Position numbers and translations under genes: made by a program. 64,000 nucleotides of DNA from Aphanothece cf. minutissima CCALA 015 (lineage in GTDB: Bacteria > Cyanobacteriota > Cyanobacteriia > PCC-6307 > Cyanobiaceae): the NCBI GenBank assembly GCA_003003925.1, contig PVWP01000005.1:62001-126000 (forward strand), in the 5' to 3' direction. Positions within the stretch are counted from its first letter, which is position 1, and each line of letters starts with the position of its first letter. The notes beneath the pieces were generated by a model. The model did not search any database. It saw only the letters and a program-made list of their open reading frames with translations, and was not told where the DNA came from. Shown piece after piece: positions 51,480 to 60,784 of the stretch.

Positions 51480-52880
51480 TCAGGCCCGGTTGAGGTGCTC
51501 CTCGGCGGCGGCCGCCAGGGACTCACTCCAGTGGTCGACCTGGCTCTGCTCGGCCGCCTCCACCATCACCCGCAGCAGGGGTTCGGTGCCGCTGGCCCGC
51601 ACCAGCACCCGGCCATGGCCCTCCATGGCCGCCTCCGCCTCAGCCACCGCCAGCCGCAGCGGTTCGCACTGCTGCCACTGCTGGCGCCGCTGCCGGTCGG
51701 GCACGGTCACGTTCACCAGGCGCTGGGGGTAGGGCTGGAAGCTGCCGTCCATCCATTCGGCCAGCTTCAGGCCACCGCCCTGGATCAGGGTGGCCACCTG
51801 CAGGGCGGTGAGCAGGCCGTCACCGCTCATGCCGTGGCGGGCCGAGAGGATGTGGCCGGATTGCTCGCCCCCCAGGCCGGCCCCCAGGGCCTCCATGGCG
51901 GCGTGCACGTGCTGGTCGCCCACATCGGTGCGCTCCAGCACCCCGCCGCTGGCCTGCCAGGCCCGCTCGAAGCCCAGGTTCGACATCACCGTGGCCACCA
52001 GGCGATCGTCGGGCAGCAGGCCCTCGCGGCGCAGGGCCGAACCCCACAGATAGAGGGTGTGGTCGCCGTCCACCACCCGGCCGCGGCCGTCCACCGCCAG
52101 CATCCGGTCGGCGTCGCCGTCGAAGGCGAAGCCCATGTCGGCGCCGCTCTCCAGCACCGCCCGCCTGAGGGGCTCCAAGTGGGTGCTGCCGCAGCCCTGG
52201 TTGATGCGCTCGCCATCCGGCTCGCCGTGCAGCACCAGCACCTCGGCCCCCAGGGAGCGGAACAGCTCCTCACCGCAGGCGGTGGCTGAACCCCAGCAGA
52301 GGTCGAGCACGAGGCGGCAGCCGTCGAGCCGCTGGCCGCCGGTGCTGGCCCGCAGCGCGTCGACGTAGGCCGCCAGCAGGTCGGGCCGCGCCACCTCCCG
52401 GCCGCTGCCCGCCAGCGGCGGCGGGGCGGTGCGGCCCTGGAGGCCCGCCTCGATCGCCTGCTGGCGCGCCGCCACCAGCTTGGCGCCGCTGGCGCCGAAC
52501 ACCTTGATGCCGTTGTCGTGGGGGGGGTTGTGGCTGGCCGACACCATCAGGCCCCCGGCGGCCCCCTCACGCCGGATCGTGCCCGGCACCGCCGGGGTGG
52601 GGCACAGCCCCAGCTGCCACACCTCGCGGCCGGCGGCCATCAGGCCGGCGCTGAGGGCCGCCACCAGCATCGGCCCGCTGCGGCGCGAGTCCGTGCCGAT
52701 CACCACCGGCCCGTCGGCCTGGAGCACCACCCCGGTCCAGTAGCCCACCTGCAGGGCCAGGGCCGGGGTGACGCTGGTGCCGACGCGGCCGCGGATGCCG
52801 TCGGTGCCGAAGCGGGCCACGCCGTCGGTCAGGGGGGCCCCGAGGGGGAACCCCGCCGCCTGCGAAGCCGCTTCACCCAT
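51480..52880 (-). CDS. glmM: Phosphoglucosamine mutase
   Basis: A 466-residue phosphohexomutase making glucosamine-1-phosphate for peptidoglycan and LPS. FGTDGIRG (24-31), the phosphoserine loop VSASHNP (S116), the metal loop FDGDADRM, sugar loop GGEQSGH and the final phosphate loop VRASGTEPLLRV are all present. ATG at 52880 matches the family start. Confidence 0.94.
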   Translation of the reverse strand: MGEAASQAAGFPLGAPLTDGVARFGTDGIRGRVGTSVTPALALQVGYWTGVVLQADGPVVIGTDSRRSGPMLVAALSAGLMAAGREVWQLGLCPTPAVPGTIRREGAAGGLMVSASHNPPHDNGIKVFGASGAKLVAARQQAIEAGLQGRTAPPPLAGSGREVARPDLLAAYVDALRASTGGQRLDGCRLVLDLCWGSATACGEELFRSLGAEVLVLHGEPDGERINQGCGSTHLEPLRRAVLESGADMGFAFDGDADRMLAVDGRGRVVDGDHTLYLWGSALRREGLLPDDRLVATVMSNLGFERAWQASGGVLERTDVGDQHVHAAMEALGAGLGGEQSGHILSARHGMSGDGLLTALQVATLIQGGGLKLAEWMDGSFQPYPQRLVNVTVPDRQRRQQWQQCEPLRLAVAEAEAAMEGHGRVLVRASGTEPLLRVMVEAAEQSQVDHWSESLAAAAEEHLNRA

Positions 52881-52952
52881 GCCGCTGCCATCACTGGGGA
52901 GCAGGCTACGCGCCGTGCCCGGTGACACCACCGCCGCCGCAGCCGGCGGGGC

Positions 52953-53231
52953 TCAGCGCCAGCGGGGCGGCCACCAGCGCCAGCGCAGCAGCTCGAGGGT
53001 GGCCCAGAGCAGCAGCAGGCCCACGCACCAGCCCGGCAGCAGCCGCAGGGGCCAGAGCGGCCGCAGCAGCAGGGTGAGCAGGGCCACCGCGCTCACCACC
53101 ACGGCGCGGCGGCGCTGGCCGGCCCCGGGCAGGCGGTCGAACAGCGGCGGCAGGGCGGGGAGGGAGGGCAGTCGCACCGGGGGCGGCGCAGGCGGATGCC
53201 CAGAATGCCCCGGACGCCGTCCCCCGGCCAT
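52953..53231 (-). CDS. Small hypothetical membrane protein
   Basis: A 92-residue protein with two hydrophobic segments (AVVVSAVALLTLLLRPLWPL; CVGLLLLWATLELL) and a Trp/Arg-rich tail. Its start codon lies at the start of the divergent transglycosylase gene. No family recognised; coding status rests on the helices and genomic position. Confidence 0.4.
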   Translation of the reverse strand: MAGGRRPGHSGHPPAPPPVRLPSLPALPPLFDRLPGAGQRRRAVVVSAVALLTLLLRPLWPLRLLPGWCVGLLLLWATLELLRWRWWPPRWR

Positions 53232-55270
53232 TGGCCCGACTCCCGCTGCTGCTGTCCCTCTCCTGTCTGGGCACCGGCCTGGCACTGGTGGGGGGCCGGG
53301 CCCTGCTGGCGCGCCAGCCGGCGCTCACCCCCGCCACCCCCACCGACCGGCTGGAGTGGCTGCAGCACTGGGATGCCGATCCCTGGCGGCGCCGGGAGGC
53401 CAGCCTGCTGCTGGCGGCCCGCAGCAAGGATCCCCAGGCACAGCGCCAGTGGCTGCGCGGCCAGGGCTGGGGTCCCGACCCCCTGGCCGCCCTGGTGCTG
53501 AAGCAGGACGCCCTCGCCGCCGCGGCCCTCGACCGCCCCGAAACCGCCCAGGCCCTGTGGCGCCAGCTGCATCGGCGCTTCCCGGGTGATCCGGCCAGCG
53601 CCGATGCCCTCTACGCCCTCGGCGGTGACGATCCGGGCAAGCGCCGGCAGCTGCTGCAGCGCTTCCCGGCCCACCCCGCCGCCCTGGCCGCCGCCCTCGC
53701 CGCCGGCCCGGAGGCGGCCGAACGGCGCCGCGGCGCCCTGCACCTGGCCCGCTGGGGCGCCCGCTGGCCCGGCGCCGAGGCCCGCCTGCGGCAGGTCTGC
53801 CAGGAGGACCGCCCGGACCTCAGCGCCCGGCAGCGGGGGCAGCTGGCGGAGGGCCTGGCCGAACTGGGCGATGCCGAAGGGGCCCTGCGCTGCCTGGGCT
53901 CCAGCCTCAACGGCCTGGGGGCCAGCGGCCGGCTCAGCCTGGGCCGGGCCCTGCTGGCGGGCAACGAACAGCAGCAGGGCCAGGCCGAGCGGCTGCTGCT
54001 GGATCTGGTCCGCAGCGCCCCGACCACGGCCGAGGCCGAGGCGGCCGTGCGGCTGCTGGCCCAGCAGGGCAGCCCCGCCGCCGCTGCCTCCCTGGCCCGG
54101 CTGCCGCCCCGCTGGCGCGACAGCGCCCCGGTGCTGGCCCGGCGGATCCAGGAGGCCGAACCCACCGGAGACGGCCCCCATCCCGCCACCGACGCCGCTG
54201 CCCTGAAGCTGCTGCGCCGCTGGCCCCTCGACCCCGCCAGCCGCACGCTGCAGTGGGATCTCGTGCGGGAGCGGCTGCTGGCCGGTCGCTGGCGGGCGGC
54301 CCTGGCCCTGCTGGAGGCCATCCCGACTGAGGAGCTGCCGCCGCCCCTGGCCGCCCGCCAGGGCTTCTGGATCGGCTTCATTCAGCAACAGCGCGGCGAC
54401 GGCGCCGCCGCCAGGGTCACCTGGGAGGCGCTGCTGCGGCGCCATCCCGGCGGCTACTACGGCTGGCGCGCCGCGGTGCGCCTGGGCCAGGGGGATCTGC
54501 AGTTGAGCGCCGGGCCCCACCTGCCGGCTGGTGCCGACGGCCCGGGAGGGGTCAGCGGCTGGCGGCCCCTGGCCAGCGGCGATGCGACCCTCGATCGGCT
54601 CTGGCGGCTGGACCAGCGCACCGAGGCCTGGGAGACCTGGCGCCATCGCCGCGGGCGCCGGGCGCCGGAGGGCAGCCGGGAGCTGCTGCTGGAGGGGCGG
54701 CTGCGCCAGGGGGTCGGCGACGACTGGACCGGCTTCGGCCTGCTGGAGCAGGCCAGCCTGAAACTGGACGGCAACCAGTGCGCCCTGGAGCGCGAGCTGG
54801 AGCGCAGCCTGCATCCGCTGCGGTTCGAGGCGGCCTTCCGGGCGGCCGCCAACCAGGGCGGGCTGCCGATGGAGCTGCTGCTGGGGGTGGCCAAGCAGGA
54901 GTCGCGCTTCACCCCGGCGGTGCGCTCGCCGGTGGGGGCCACGGGCCTGATGCAGCTGATGCCGGAGACCGCCGCCGAGCTGGCCGGCGGGCCGGTGCCG
55001 GAGTCGGTGCTGGAGGACCCGGCCGGCAACGCCAGCCTCGGCAGCCGCTACCTGGCGAACATGCTGCGCCAGTGGGACGGCGACCCCCTGCTGGCGGTGG
55101 CCAGCTACAACGCCGGACCCGGCGCCGTGGCCGGCTGGGTGAACCCCCAGCTGCGCAGCGACCCGGAGCTGTGGGTGGAGGCGATCCCCTATCCCGAAAC
55201 CCGCCTGTACGTGAAGAAGGTGCTGGGCAACGTCTGGAGCTACCAGCAGGGCAGCGAACCGGGCTGCTGA
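53231..55270 (+). CDS. slt: Soluble lytic transglycosylase
   Basis: A 679-residue exported enzyme. N-terminal signal helix, a long alpha-helical superhelix region rich in Ala/Leu (about 40-530), and a C-terminal SLT/GEWL domain with the catalytic Glu in AKQESRFTP (about residue 557), GATGLMQLMPETA and YNAGPGAV. It cleaves peptidoglycan glycan strands. The TTG start at 53231 is the first that gives a signal peptide. Confidence 0.9.
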   Translation: MARLPLLLSLSCLGTGLALVGGRALLARQPALTPATPTDRLEWLQHWDADPWRRREASLLLAARSKDPQAQRQWLRGQGWGPDPLAALVLKQDALAAAALDRPETAQALWRQLHRRFPGDPASADALYALGGDDPGKRRQLLQRFPAHPAALAAALAAGPEAAERRRGALHLARWGARWPGAEARLRQVCQEDRPDLSARQRGQLAEGLAELGDAEGALRCLGSSLNGLGASGRLSLGRALLAGNEQQQGQAERLLLDLVRSAPTTAEAEAAVRLLAQQGSPAAAASLARLPPRWRDSAPVLARRIQEAEPTGDGPHPATDAAALKLLRRWPLDPASRTLQWDLVRERLLAGRWRAALALLEAIPTEELPPPLAARQGFWIGFIQQQRGDGAAARVTWEALLRRHPGGYYGWRAAVRLGQGDLQLSAGPHLPAGADGPGGVSGWRPLASGDATLDRLWRLDQRTEAWETWRHRRGRRAPEGSRELLLEGRLRQGVGDDWTGFGLLEQASLKLDGNQCALERELERSLHPLRFEAAFRAAANQGGLPMELLLGVAKQESRFTPAVRSPVGATGLMQLMPETAAELAGGPVPESVLEDPAGNASLGSRYLANMLRQWDGDPLLAVASYNAGPGAVAGWVNPQLRSDPELWVEAIPYPETRLYVKKVLGNVWSYQQGSEPGC

Positions 55271-55271
55271 T

Positions 55272-55739
55272 TCAGCGCACCAGCAGGCGGCCGAAGTTGG
55301 CGCCGCCGAGCACCAGCAGGGTGAGCACCCCGGCCAGCACCAGCGGCGGCGGCACCACCCGCACCCGCAGCAGGTCGAGCCGGGCCAGCAGCACCGCCGA
55401 ACCCATGATCAGCACGTTGGCCAGCACGTTGAGGTGCAGCAGGTAGAGGCCGCCGACGGTGACCAGCAGCAGGGTGACCACCAGGCTCACCACCCGGCTG
55501 GCCGCCATCACGATCGACAGCTGCCGGATCACCAGGTCGGGCATGGTGCAGACGAACACGATCAACATGGCCTGCAGGCACTCCGCCGACCAGACCAGGG
55601 TGGTGAGCTCCTGCATCCGGGTGCCGCCGGTCTCCAGGGCATGGCTCCAGTGCATCCCCTGGTAGGTGCTCACCCCCATCAGCACCAGCAGCATCGGGGC
55701 CTGGATCGGCAGCAGCATCAGCCGGACGACCTCCTTCAT
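55272..55739 (-). CDS. Conserved hypothetical membrane protein
   Basis: A 155-residue protein with four hydrophobic segments. No motif known to me. The start overlaps the stop of the NIL-ferredoxin gene by 4 bp, so it is in the same operon, and it converges on slt with a 1-bp gap. Confidence 0.65.
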   Translation of the reverse strand: MKEVVRLMLLPIQAPMLLVLMGVSTYQGMHWSHALETGGTRMQELTTLVWSAECLQAMLIVFVCTMPDLVIRQLSIVMAASRVVSLVVTLLLVTVGGLYLLHLNVLANVLIMGSAVLLARLDLLRVRVVPPPLVLAGVLTLLVLGGANFGRLLVR

Positions 55740-56146
55740 GGCTCCAGCACCAGGGTGATGGCCTCCAGCGGGCAGCTGGGGATGCACTGCTCGCACACCA
55801 GGCAGCGGGAGGCCTCGAAGTGGAGCCGCTGGCTGGCCGGGGTGTAGTGGAGGGCGCCGCTGGGGCAGACGCTGGAGCAGATGCCGCAGTCGACACAGCG
55901 CTCCGGATCGATGCGGATCTCACCGGGGGCGCGGTTGAGCCCCAGCCCCTGGCTCTCCAGCCAGTCCTCGGCGGCATCCAGCTCGTCGATGTCGCCGGAG
56001 AGCTCCACCACCATGGTGCCGCTCTGGTTGGGCGCGATCTGGGCCCGCAGGATCTTGGCGGCGATGTCGAAGTCGACCGCGAGGCGGTAGGTGATCGGCT
56101 GGTGCACCGCCTCGGAGGGGAAGTGGAGAGTGAGGCGCCGTTTCAC
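55736..56146 (-). CDS. NIL domain-4Fe-4S ferredoxin fusion
   Basis: A 136-residue protein. An N-terminal NIL domain (about 1-75; a ligand-binding ACT-like fold seen on methionine ABC ATPases) is followed by two CxxCxxCxxxCP clusters, CVDCGICSSVCPSG and CLVCEQCIPSCPLE. Cyanobacterial members are thought to act in sulfur or methionine-related electron transfer; not proven. Confidence 0.88.
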   Translation of the reverse strand: MKRRLTLHFPSEAVHQPITYRLAVDFDIAAKILRAQIAPNQSGTMVVELSGDIDELDAAEDWLESQGLGLNRAPGEIRIDPERCVDCGICSSVCPSGALHYTPASQRLHFEASRCLVCEQCIPSCPLEAITLVLEP

Positions 56147-56292
56147 CGCTCCAGGCCGGGAAAGCTGACGCTAGCAACGATGTCCGGAGCCAGCCCCCGG
56201 GCCCGCGGGATGGGCGACGCCCGGCGGGAGGGCCGACGCTGACGGTGAGTCGACACTGCCAGAGTGGGCGCCGTTCCGTGTCGCCGCCGCCC

Positions 56293-56877
56293 ATGGCCCC
56301 GTCGGGCAGTTCCCCCCCCTCCACCCTCGGCCGCACCGAGCGCATGGTGCTGGCGGCCGTGGCGGCCGTGCTGGTGGTGCTGATGGTGTGGCTGCGGGGC
56401 GGCCTGCACCCGGAAGCGCCCCTGGAGCGCCTCGCCCGCCAGTCGCCCGAGTTCAGCGTGGCCCTGGCCGATGGGCGACCCACCCTGGTGGAGTTCTACG
56501 CCGACTGGTGCGAGGCTTGCCGCTCGATGGCCCCGGCGATGGAGCGGATCGAGCGCCAGCAGCGGGGCCGGATGGATGTGGTGCTGCTCAACGTCGACAA
56601 TCCCCGCTGGCAGCCGGAGCTGGAGCGCTACGACGTCAACGGCATCCCCCAGCTGGAGTTCTTCGACGCCGCCGGCGCCCCCGTGGGCCGCTCGATCGGC
56701 GCCCGCAGCGGCCCCGAGCTCGAGGCCCTCACCACCGCCCTGGTCGACGGCACGCCCCTGCCCCTGCTGGCGGGGGTGGGGGCGGTGAGCAGCCTGCCGG
56801 AGGCGGCCGGGGCCGAGGGCGCCGCTCCCCCGGCCGCCGCCCTGCCCACCCAGGCCGGTCCCCGCAGCCACGGCTGA
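56293..56877 (+). CDS. Membrane-anchored thioredoxin-like protein (TxlA/HCF164 type)
   Basis: A 194-residue protein: one N-terminal transmembrane helix (VLAAVAAVLVVLMVWL), then a thioredoxin domain with active site WCEAC in FYADWCEACRSMAP and cis-Pro in NGIPQLEFF. Relatives deliver reducing power across the thylakoid membrane for cytochrome assembly. The C-terminal 45 residues are low complexity. ATG at 56293. Confidence 0.88.
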   Translation: MAPSGSSPPSTLGRTERMVLAAVAAVLVVLMVWLRGGLHPEAPLERLARQSPEFSVALADGRPTLVEFYADWCEACRSMAPAMERIERQQRGRMDVVLLNVDNPRWQPELERYDVNGIPQLEFFDAAGAPVGRSIGARSGPELEALTTALVDGTPLPLLAGVGAVSSLPEAAGAEGAAPPAAALPTQAGPRSHG

Positions 56878-56916
56878 TCGGCCGCCACCACGCTCCTCTC
56901 CCCCGCACCCCCGCCC

Positions 56917-57642
56917 ATGGATCCCCGCTTCCGGGTCGCGCTGATCGCCGCCACGCCGAACCCGCAGCAGTGCGTCTACGCCGGGATGCACCAGGACTAC
57001 AGCGAAGGGTTCGTGGCCGCCGACCGGGCCGACTGGCCCGATGAGCGCAAGGCCGGTGAGATCTGCGTCAAGCGGCTGCTGGCCGGCGAGCGCGGCCACT
57101 ACGGCCCCCTGGAGCACGCCCAGATCGTGCTCAACGTGGGCTGGTTCCCCCATTCGGTGATGCAGCAGGCCCGCACCCACCGGGTGGGGGTGAGCTTCGA
57201 CGTGCAGTCGATGCGCTACACGGGCGACCGCATCCGCCGGGCCGCCAACGGGGAGCTCGACCTGGAGGAGGTGTTCTACCTGCGGCCGGTGGGGCCCTAC
57301 AGCGACCGCCAGGGCAAGAAGTATCTGTACGACGAAGGCCAGCGGGCCATCGATCTCGAGCTCTGCCGGGCGGCGGCGGCGCGCTACCGCGACCTGCTCG
57401 ATGCGGGCTTCGCCGAGGAGCACGCCCGCGGCATCCTGCCCTTCGACTACCGCCAGCACTTCGTGGTCAGCTTCACCCTGCGGGCGTTCCTGCACTTCCT
57501 CGACCTGCGGGCCAAGCTCGATGCCCAGCAGGAGATCCGCGAACTCTGCGACCTGATGTGGCCCCACCTGCAGCAGTGGGTGCCGGAATTCGCCGACTGG
57601 TACGAGAAGAGCCGGCTGCACAAGGCCAGGCTGGCGCCCTGA
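56917..57642 (+). CDS. thyX: Flavin-dependent thymidylate synthase
   Basis: A 241-residue FAD enzyme for dTMP synthesis. The ThyX motif is R86-T-H88-R89-x3-S93-x4-S98-x-R100 within ARTHRVGVSFDVQSMRYTG, and the C-terminal FTLRAFLHFLDLR helix is conserved. The stop overlaps the next start (TGATG). Confidence 0.95.
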   Translation: MDPRFRVALIAATPNPQQCVYAGMHQDYSEGFVAADRADWPDERKAGEICVKRLLAGERGHYGPLEHAQIVLNVGWFPHSVMQQARTHRVGVSFDVQSMRYTGDRIRRAANGELDLEEVFYLRPVGPYSDRQGKKYLYDEGQRAIDLELCRAAAARYRDLLDAGFAEEHARGILPFDYRQHFVVSFTLRAFLHFLDLRAKLDAQQEIRELCDLMWPHLQQWVPEFADWYEKSRLHKARLAP

Positions 57643-58757
57643 TGAAGCGCCGCTCCTGGGGCCTGGCCCTTGTGCTGGCCATCGCCCTGCCGGGTGCGGC
57701 GACCGCGGAACCGGTGCTGCGCGTGGGCCTGGTGGATGGCTCGCCGCCCTGCAGCTACCGGGAGGCGGGGGTCTGGCGGGGGCTGGCCGTTGACCTGTGG
57801 AACCGGGTGGCCACGCTGGAGGAAATCCCCTACGTGGTCTCCCAGTGGCCCTCGGTGCGGCAGATGCTGGAGGCCAGCCGCGAGGGCCGGCTGGATGTGG
57901 CGGTGGGCTGCATCAACGTCTCACCCGACCGGCTGCGGCGCTACCGCTTCAGCCTCCCCTTCCAGGAGGACGGCCTGGCGGTGATGGTGGTCAAGAGCCG
58001 GCTGGATCTGGGGCGCTCCTTCCTGAGCGCCCTGCTGACGCCGACGCTGCTGCAGCTGCTGGGCAGCTACCTGCTGGCGATCGCCGTGCTCACCGGCATC
58101 ACCCTGCGCCTGGAGGTCCACCACCATCCCGCGAGGGACGGCCGGCGAAACTCCCTGCGCCACGTCAGCAAGGTGTTCCAGGTGCTGGCCACCGGTCCGG
58201 GCAGCAACACGATCGTGACCACCACCCGCGGCAACGGGGTCGTGATCCTGGCCTACCTGGTGCGGATCGTCTCGGCATCGCTGCTGGTGGGCTACCTCAC
58301 CGTCAACGTGGCCGGGGAGATCCAGGGCAGGGCCAGCGGCGACATCCGCTCGCCGGCGGATCTGCGCGGCCTGCGGGTGGGGGTGCGCAGCGGCACCGTC
58401 AGCGAGTCGCTGCTGAAGGAACTCAACGCCACCAGCACCGGGCCGAAGGCGACGATCGTGCCGCTGGCCAGCATCGGCGAGGGGGGAGCTCTGCTGGCCG
58501 AACGCCGGATCGACGCGCTGCTGGGGGACAACCTGCAGCTCAGCTACCTGCTGCTCCAGGAGGAGGCCAAGGGCTTCCTGCCCAGCCTGGCGCTGGAGGG
58601 GATCCGGCCCGAGTCCCAGGCCTTCGCCTACGCGCCGGCGCTGCCGGAGGCCACCGCCAACCGCATCGACCAGGCGATCAGCGCCCTCAAGCGCAGCGGC
58701 GTGGTCAGCGAGCTGCGCCAGCAGGCGACGACCCGGGGGAATCCCCAGGCGCGCTGA
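57642..58757 (+). CDS. GluR0-like ionotropic receptor: periplasmic binding domain split by a channel domain
   Basis: A 371-residue protein. After a signal peptide (to about TAEP), lobe 1 of an extracellular solute-binding domain (VGLVDGSPPCSYREAGVWRGLAVDLW) is followed by a helix, a pore-like loop (VFQVLATGPGSNTIV), another helix (VILAYLVRIVSASLLVGYLTVNV) and lobe 2 (LRGLRVGVRSGTVSESLL). This is the order of prokaryotic glutamate-receptor channels. The potassium filter TVGYG is not present, so selectivity is unclear. Confidence 0.8.
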   Translation: MKRRSWGLALVLAIALPGAATAEPVLRVGLVDGSPPCSYREAGVWRGLAVDLWNRVATLEEIPYVVSQWPSVRQMLEASREGRLDVAVGCINVSPDRLRRYRFSLPFQEDGLAVMVVKSRLDLGRSFLSALLTPTLLQLLGSYLLAIAVLTGITLRLEVHHHPARDGRRNSLRHVSKVFQVLATGPGSNTIVTTTRGNGVVILAYLVRIVSASLLVGYLTVNVAGEIQGRASGDIRSPADLRGLRVGVRSGTVSESLLKELNATSTGPKATIVPLASIGEGGALLAERRIDALLGDNLQLSYLLLQEEAKGFLPSLALEGIRPESQAFAYAPALPEATANRIDQAISALKRSGVVSELRQQATTRGNPQAR

Positions 58758-59436
58758 CGGCGGCGCTCCACCAGCGCTCCACCACCTCGGGGCTGCCGTA
58801 CCAGCGGGGGCCGAAGGCGCCGCCATGGGCCACCCCCGGCAGCACCAGGGGGGTGGAGCCCGCCAGCAGGGCCGAGGCCACCGGCACCAGGCCGTCGCCC
58901 CGGTCGTCGGGATCGCCGCTGCTGTTGCGGTAGGCGGTGGGGGCCAGGCGCCGCGCCATGGGGGAGGCCTCCTGCAGATCTAGATCCCCGGCCACCGAGA
59001 CGTAGCGCACCCGATCGGCGAAAGGGGAACCGGGAAGGCGCTCCGCCACCATCTGCCGCAGCACCGTGGCCTTGAGGGCGGTGTGGGGGCTGCCCAGCAT
59101 CACCAGGGTGTCGGCCAAGGCCTTGCCGTCGTAGCGGCGGCCCTGAAACGGGGCGTCATCCAGGAACAGCCGCAGCATGATGCCGCCGGAGCTGTGGCCG
59201 ATCAGGGTCACCTTGCCCGTGGGGGAGCGGCGGGCCAGTTCGGCGGCAGCGGCCCGCACCCGATCGAGGATCCCGGCCCAGGCGAAGGCGAAGACGGTGA
59301 GCAGCCACTAGGGTTTGCCCACGGGCACCAGCCGCACCGGCTGGCCGCTGAGCTGCTCCAGCCGCGCCACCATCGGGGCATAGGCCTCAGGGCTGATCAG
59401 GAAGCCCCCGAGGATCAGGATCGGCTGGCGGGTCAT
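58705..59436 (-). pseudogene. Alpha/beta hydrolase (lipase-like), interrupted by one in-frame TAG
   Basis: The frame opens at ATG 59436 (MTRQPILILGGFLISPEAYA), meets TAG at 59308-59310 after PVGKP and continues without frameshift (WLLTVFAFAWAGILDRVRAAAAELARR). The nucleophile elbow GHSSGG and the later D and GVAHGG histidine region are intact. A restart at an internal codon (59259) would lack the oxyanion strand. Likely non-functional unless the TAG is read through. Its end overlaps the receptor gene by 53 bp. Confidence 0.72.
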
Positions 59437-60074
59437 GGGCGCTGGCTGGCGTGGCTCTGCAGCTGAATACAAGCAAGGAAGTGATCCCGCACCCGGATCG
59501 CTTCAGCCATGGCGGTGGTGGGGACGGGAACGATCAGGTTGTTGCAGGAGGGGGCGCCGCCGTCACCCCGGATGCCGGCGTAGAGGTAGAGGCAGCAAGG
59601 GTGCTCACCACCCAGACTGGCCTGGGTCACGGTCCAGTCGCCGCCCCAGTGACGCACGCGGCCATCCACCACGGCGGTGCGGTTGAACAGCTCCACCTGA
59701 TCGCCGACCAGCAGGGCGGCGGGACTGGCGATCACCCGGAGACCGCGGGCGGGGATCCTGGAGGGCACCGCAATCTGATTGCTGCTGAAGCTGCGATTCA
59801 GGGCGACGAACTGCTGCCAGAGGTCGGGGTCGATGTGCCAGCGCCCGATGACCTCCCGGCCCTGCAGCAGGGCCCGTTCCGCCGCGCAGGCGGCCCTCGC
59901 CCACAGGAAGGTCAGCGTGCCGATGAGGAGGCCGAGCCAGCCAACGCCACCAAGGGCCAGCTGGAGGGGCAGGAAACGGGGCTGATCCGGCAGCACGAAG
60001 GCAGCGGTCAGACAGCCGAGGCCCGCCACCACAACCATGGCTGCGCGCAGGATCTGGCGGCGAGGGCGGCGCAC
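59433..60074 (-). CDS. Hypothetical membrane protein
   Basis: A 213-residue protein with two N-terminal transmembrane helices (MVVVAGLGCLTAAFVLP; GLLIGTLTFLWARAAC) and a soluble C-terminal domain without known motif (CCLYLYAGIRG; NNLIVPVP). It overlaps the hydrolase start by 4 bp. Confidence 0.6.
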   Translation of the reverse strand: MRRPRRQILRAAMVVVAGLGCLTAAFVLPDQPRFLPLQLALGGVGWLGLLIGTLTFLWARAACAAERALLQGREVIGRWHIDPDLWQQFVALNRSFSSNQIAVPSRIPARGLRVIASPAALLVGDQVELFNRTAVVDGRVRHWGGDWTVTQASLGGEHPCCLYLYAGIRGDGGAPSCNNLIVPVPTTAMAEAIRVRDHFLACIQLQSHASQRP

Positions 60075-60083
60075 CGATGCGGC

Positions 60084-60563
60084 CTAGCCGCGGCGGGCCG
60101 CTTCGATGGCGGCGATGTCGATCTTGCCCATCTGCATCATTGCTTCGAAGGCGCGCCGGGCCGCGGCCCGGTCGGGATCGGCGATGGCAGTGGTGAGGGC
60201 GCGCGGGGTGATCTGCCACGACAGTCCCCATTTGTCCTTGCACCAGCCGCAGGCGCTCTCCTCGCCGCCGTTGGCCACGATCGCGTCCCAGAGCCGATCG
60301 GTCTCGGCCTGGTCGTCGGTGGCGATCTGGAACGAAAAGGCCTCGCTGTGCTTGAACTGCGGGCCACCATTCAGGCCCAGGCAGGGGATGCCGGCCACGG
60401 TGAACAGGACCGTCAGAACATCACCCTGCTGGCCGGACGGATAATCCGCCGGTGCACGAAAGATCTCCCCCACGGCGCTGTCCGGAAACGTTTCGGCGTA
60501 GAACGTGGCAGCCTCCAGGGCGGTGCCGTCGTACCAGAGACAGATCGTGTTTCTGGAAACCAT
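60084..60563 (-). CDS. VOC-superfamily protein, PhnB/3-demethylubiquinone methyltransferase-like
   Basis: A 159-residue protein. CLWYDGTALEAATFYAETFPDSAVGE, LNGGPQFKHSEAFSFQI and CGWCKDKWGLSWQITP give the PhnB-like glyoxalase fold pattern. Despite the database name, such proteins have no shown methyltransferase activity. Confidence 0.88.
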   Translation of the reverse strand: MVSRNTICLWYDGTALEAATFYAETFPDSAVGEIFRAPADYPSGQQGDVLTVLFTVAGIPCLGLNGGPQFKHSEAFSFQIATDDQAETDRLWDAIVANGGEESACGWCKDKWGLSWQITPRALTTAIADPDRAAARRAFEAMMQMGKIDIAAIEAARRG

Positions 60564-60784
60564 TCTCCCGCTCCGATGAAGGGGCTCAGGATCCTAGGAG
60601 CCGCGGACATTCGCACCTGCGGGCCACATACATCCCGTAGCCGACGTGGGCGCCGTGGGTTTCGTAGAGCTGGATCTCGTGCTGTTCGGCGCTGACGATG
60701 GCGCGGGCGGCCTTGCTGGGGCCGTGCCGCTCTCCGTCCCGGTGCAGATCGATCAGCCCCTGAAGGTTGTCCGCAGGCTGGCGG

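Noticed and set aside
21961..59436. Genome-wide reassignment of TAG to an amino acid
   Set aside because: TAG is the natural stop of several intact genes here (2128-2130, nitG, TMEM175, the 31703 rhodanese), so local nonsense mutation is the simpler reading.
60573..60784. Open minus-strand frame ending HEIQLYETHGAHVGYGMYVA
   Set aside because: No start codon in the plausible coding part and no family recognised; left as an unexplained interval.
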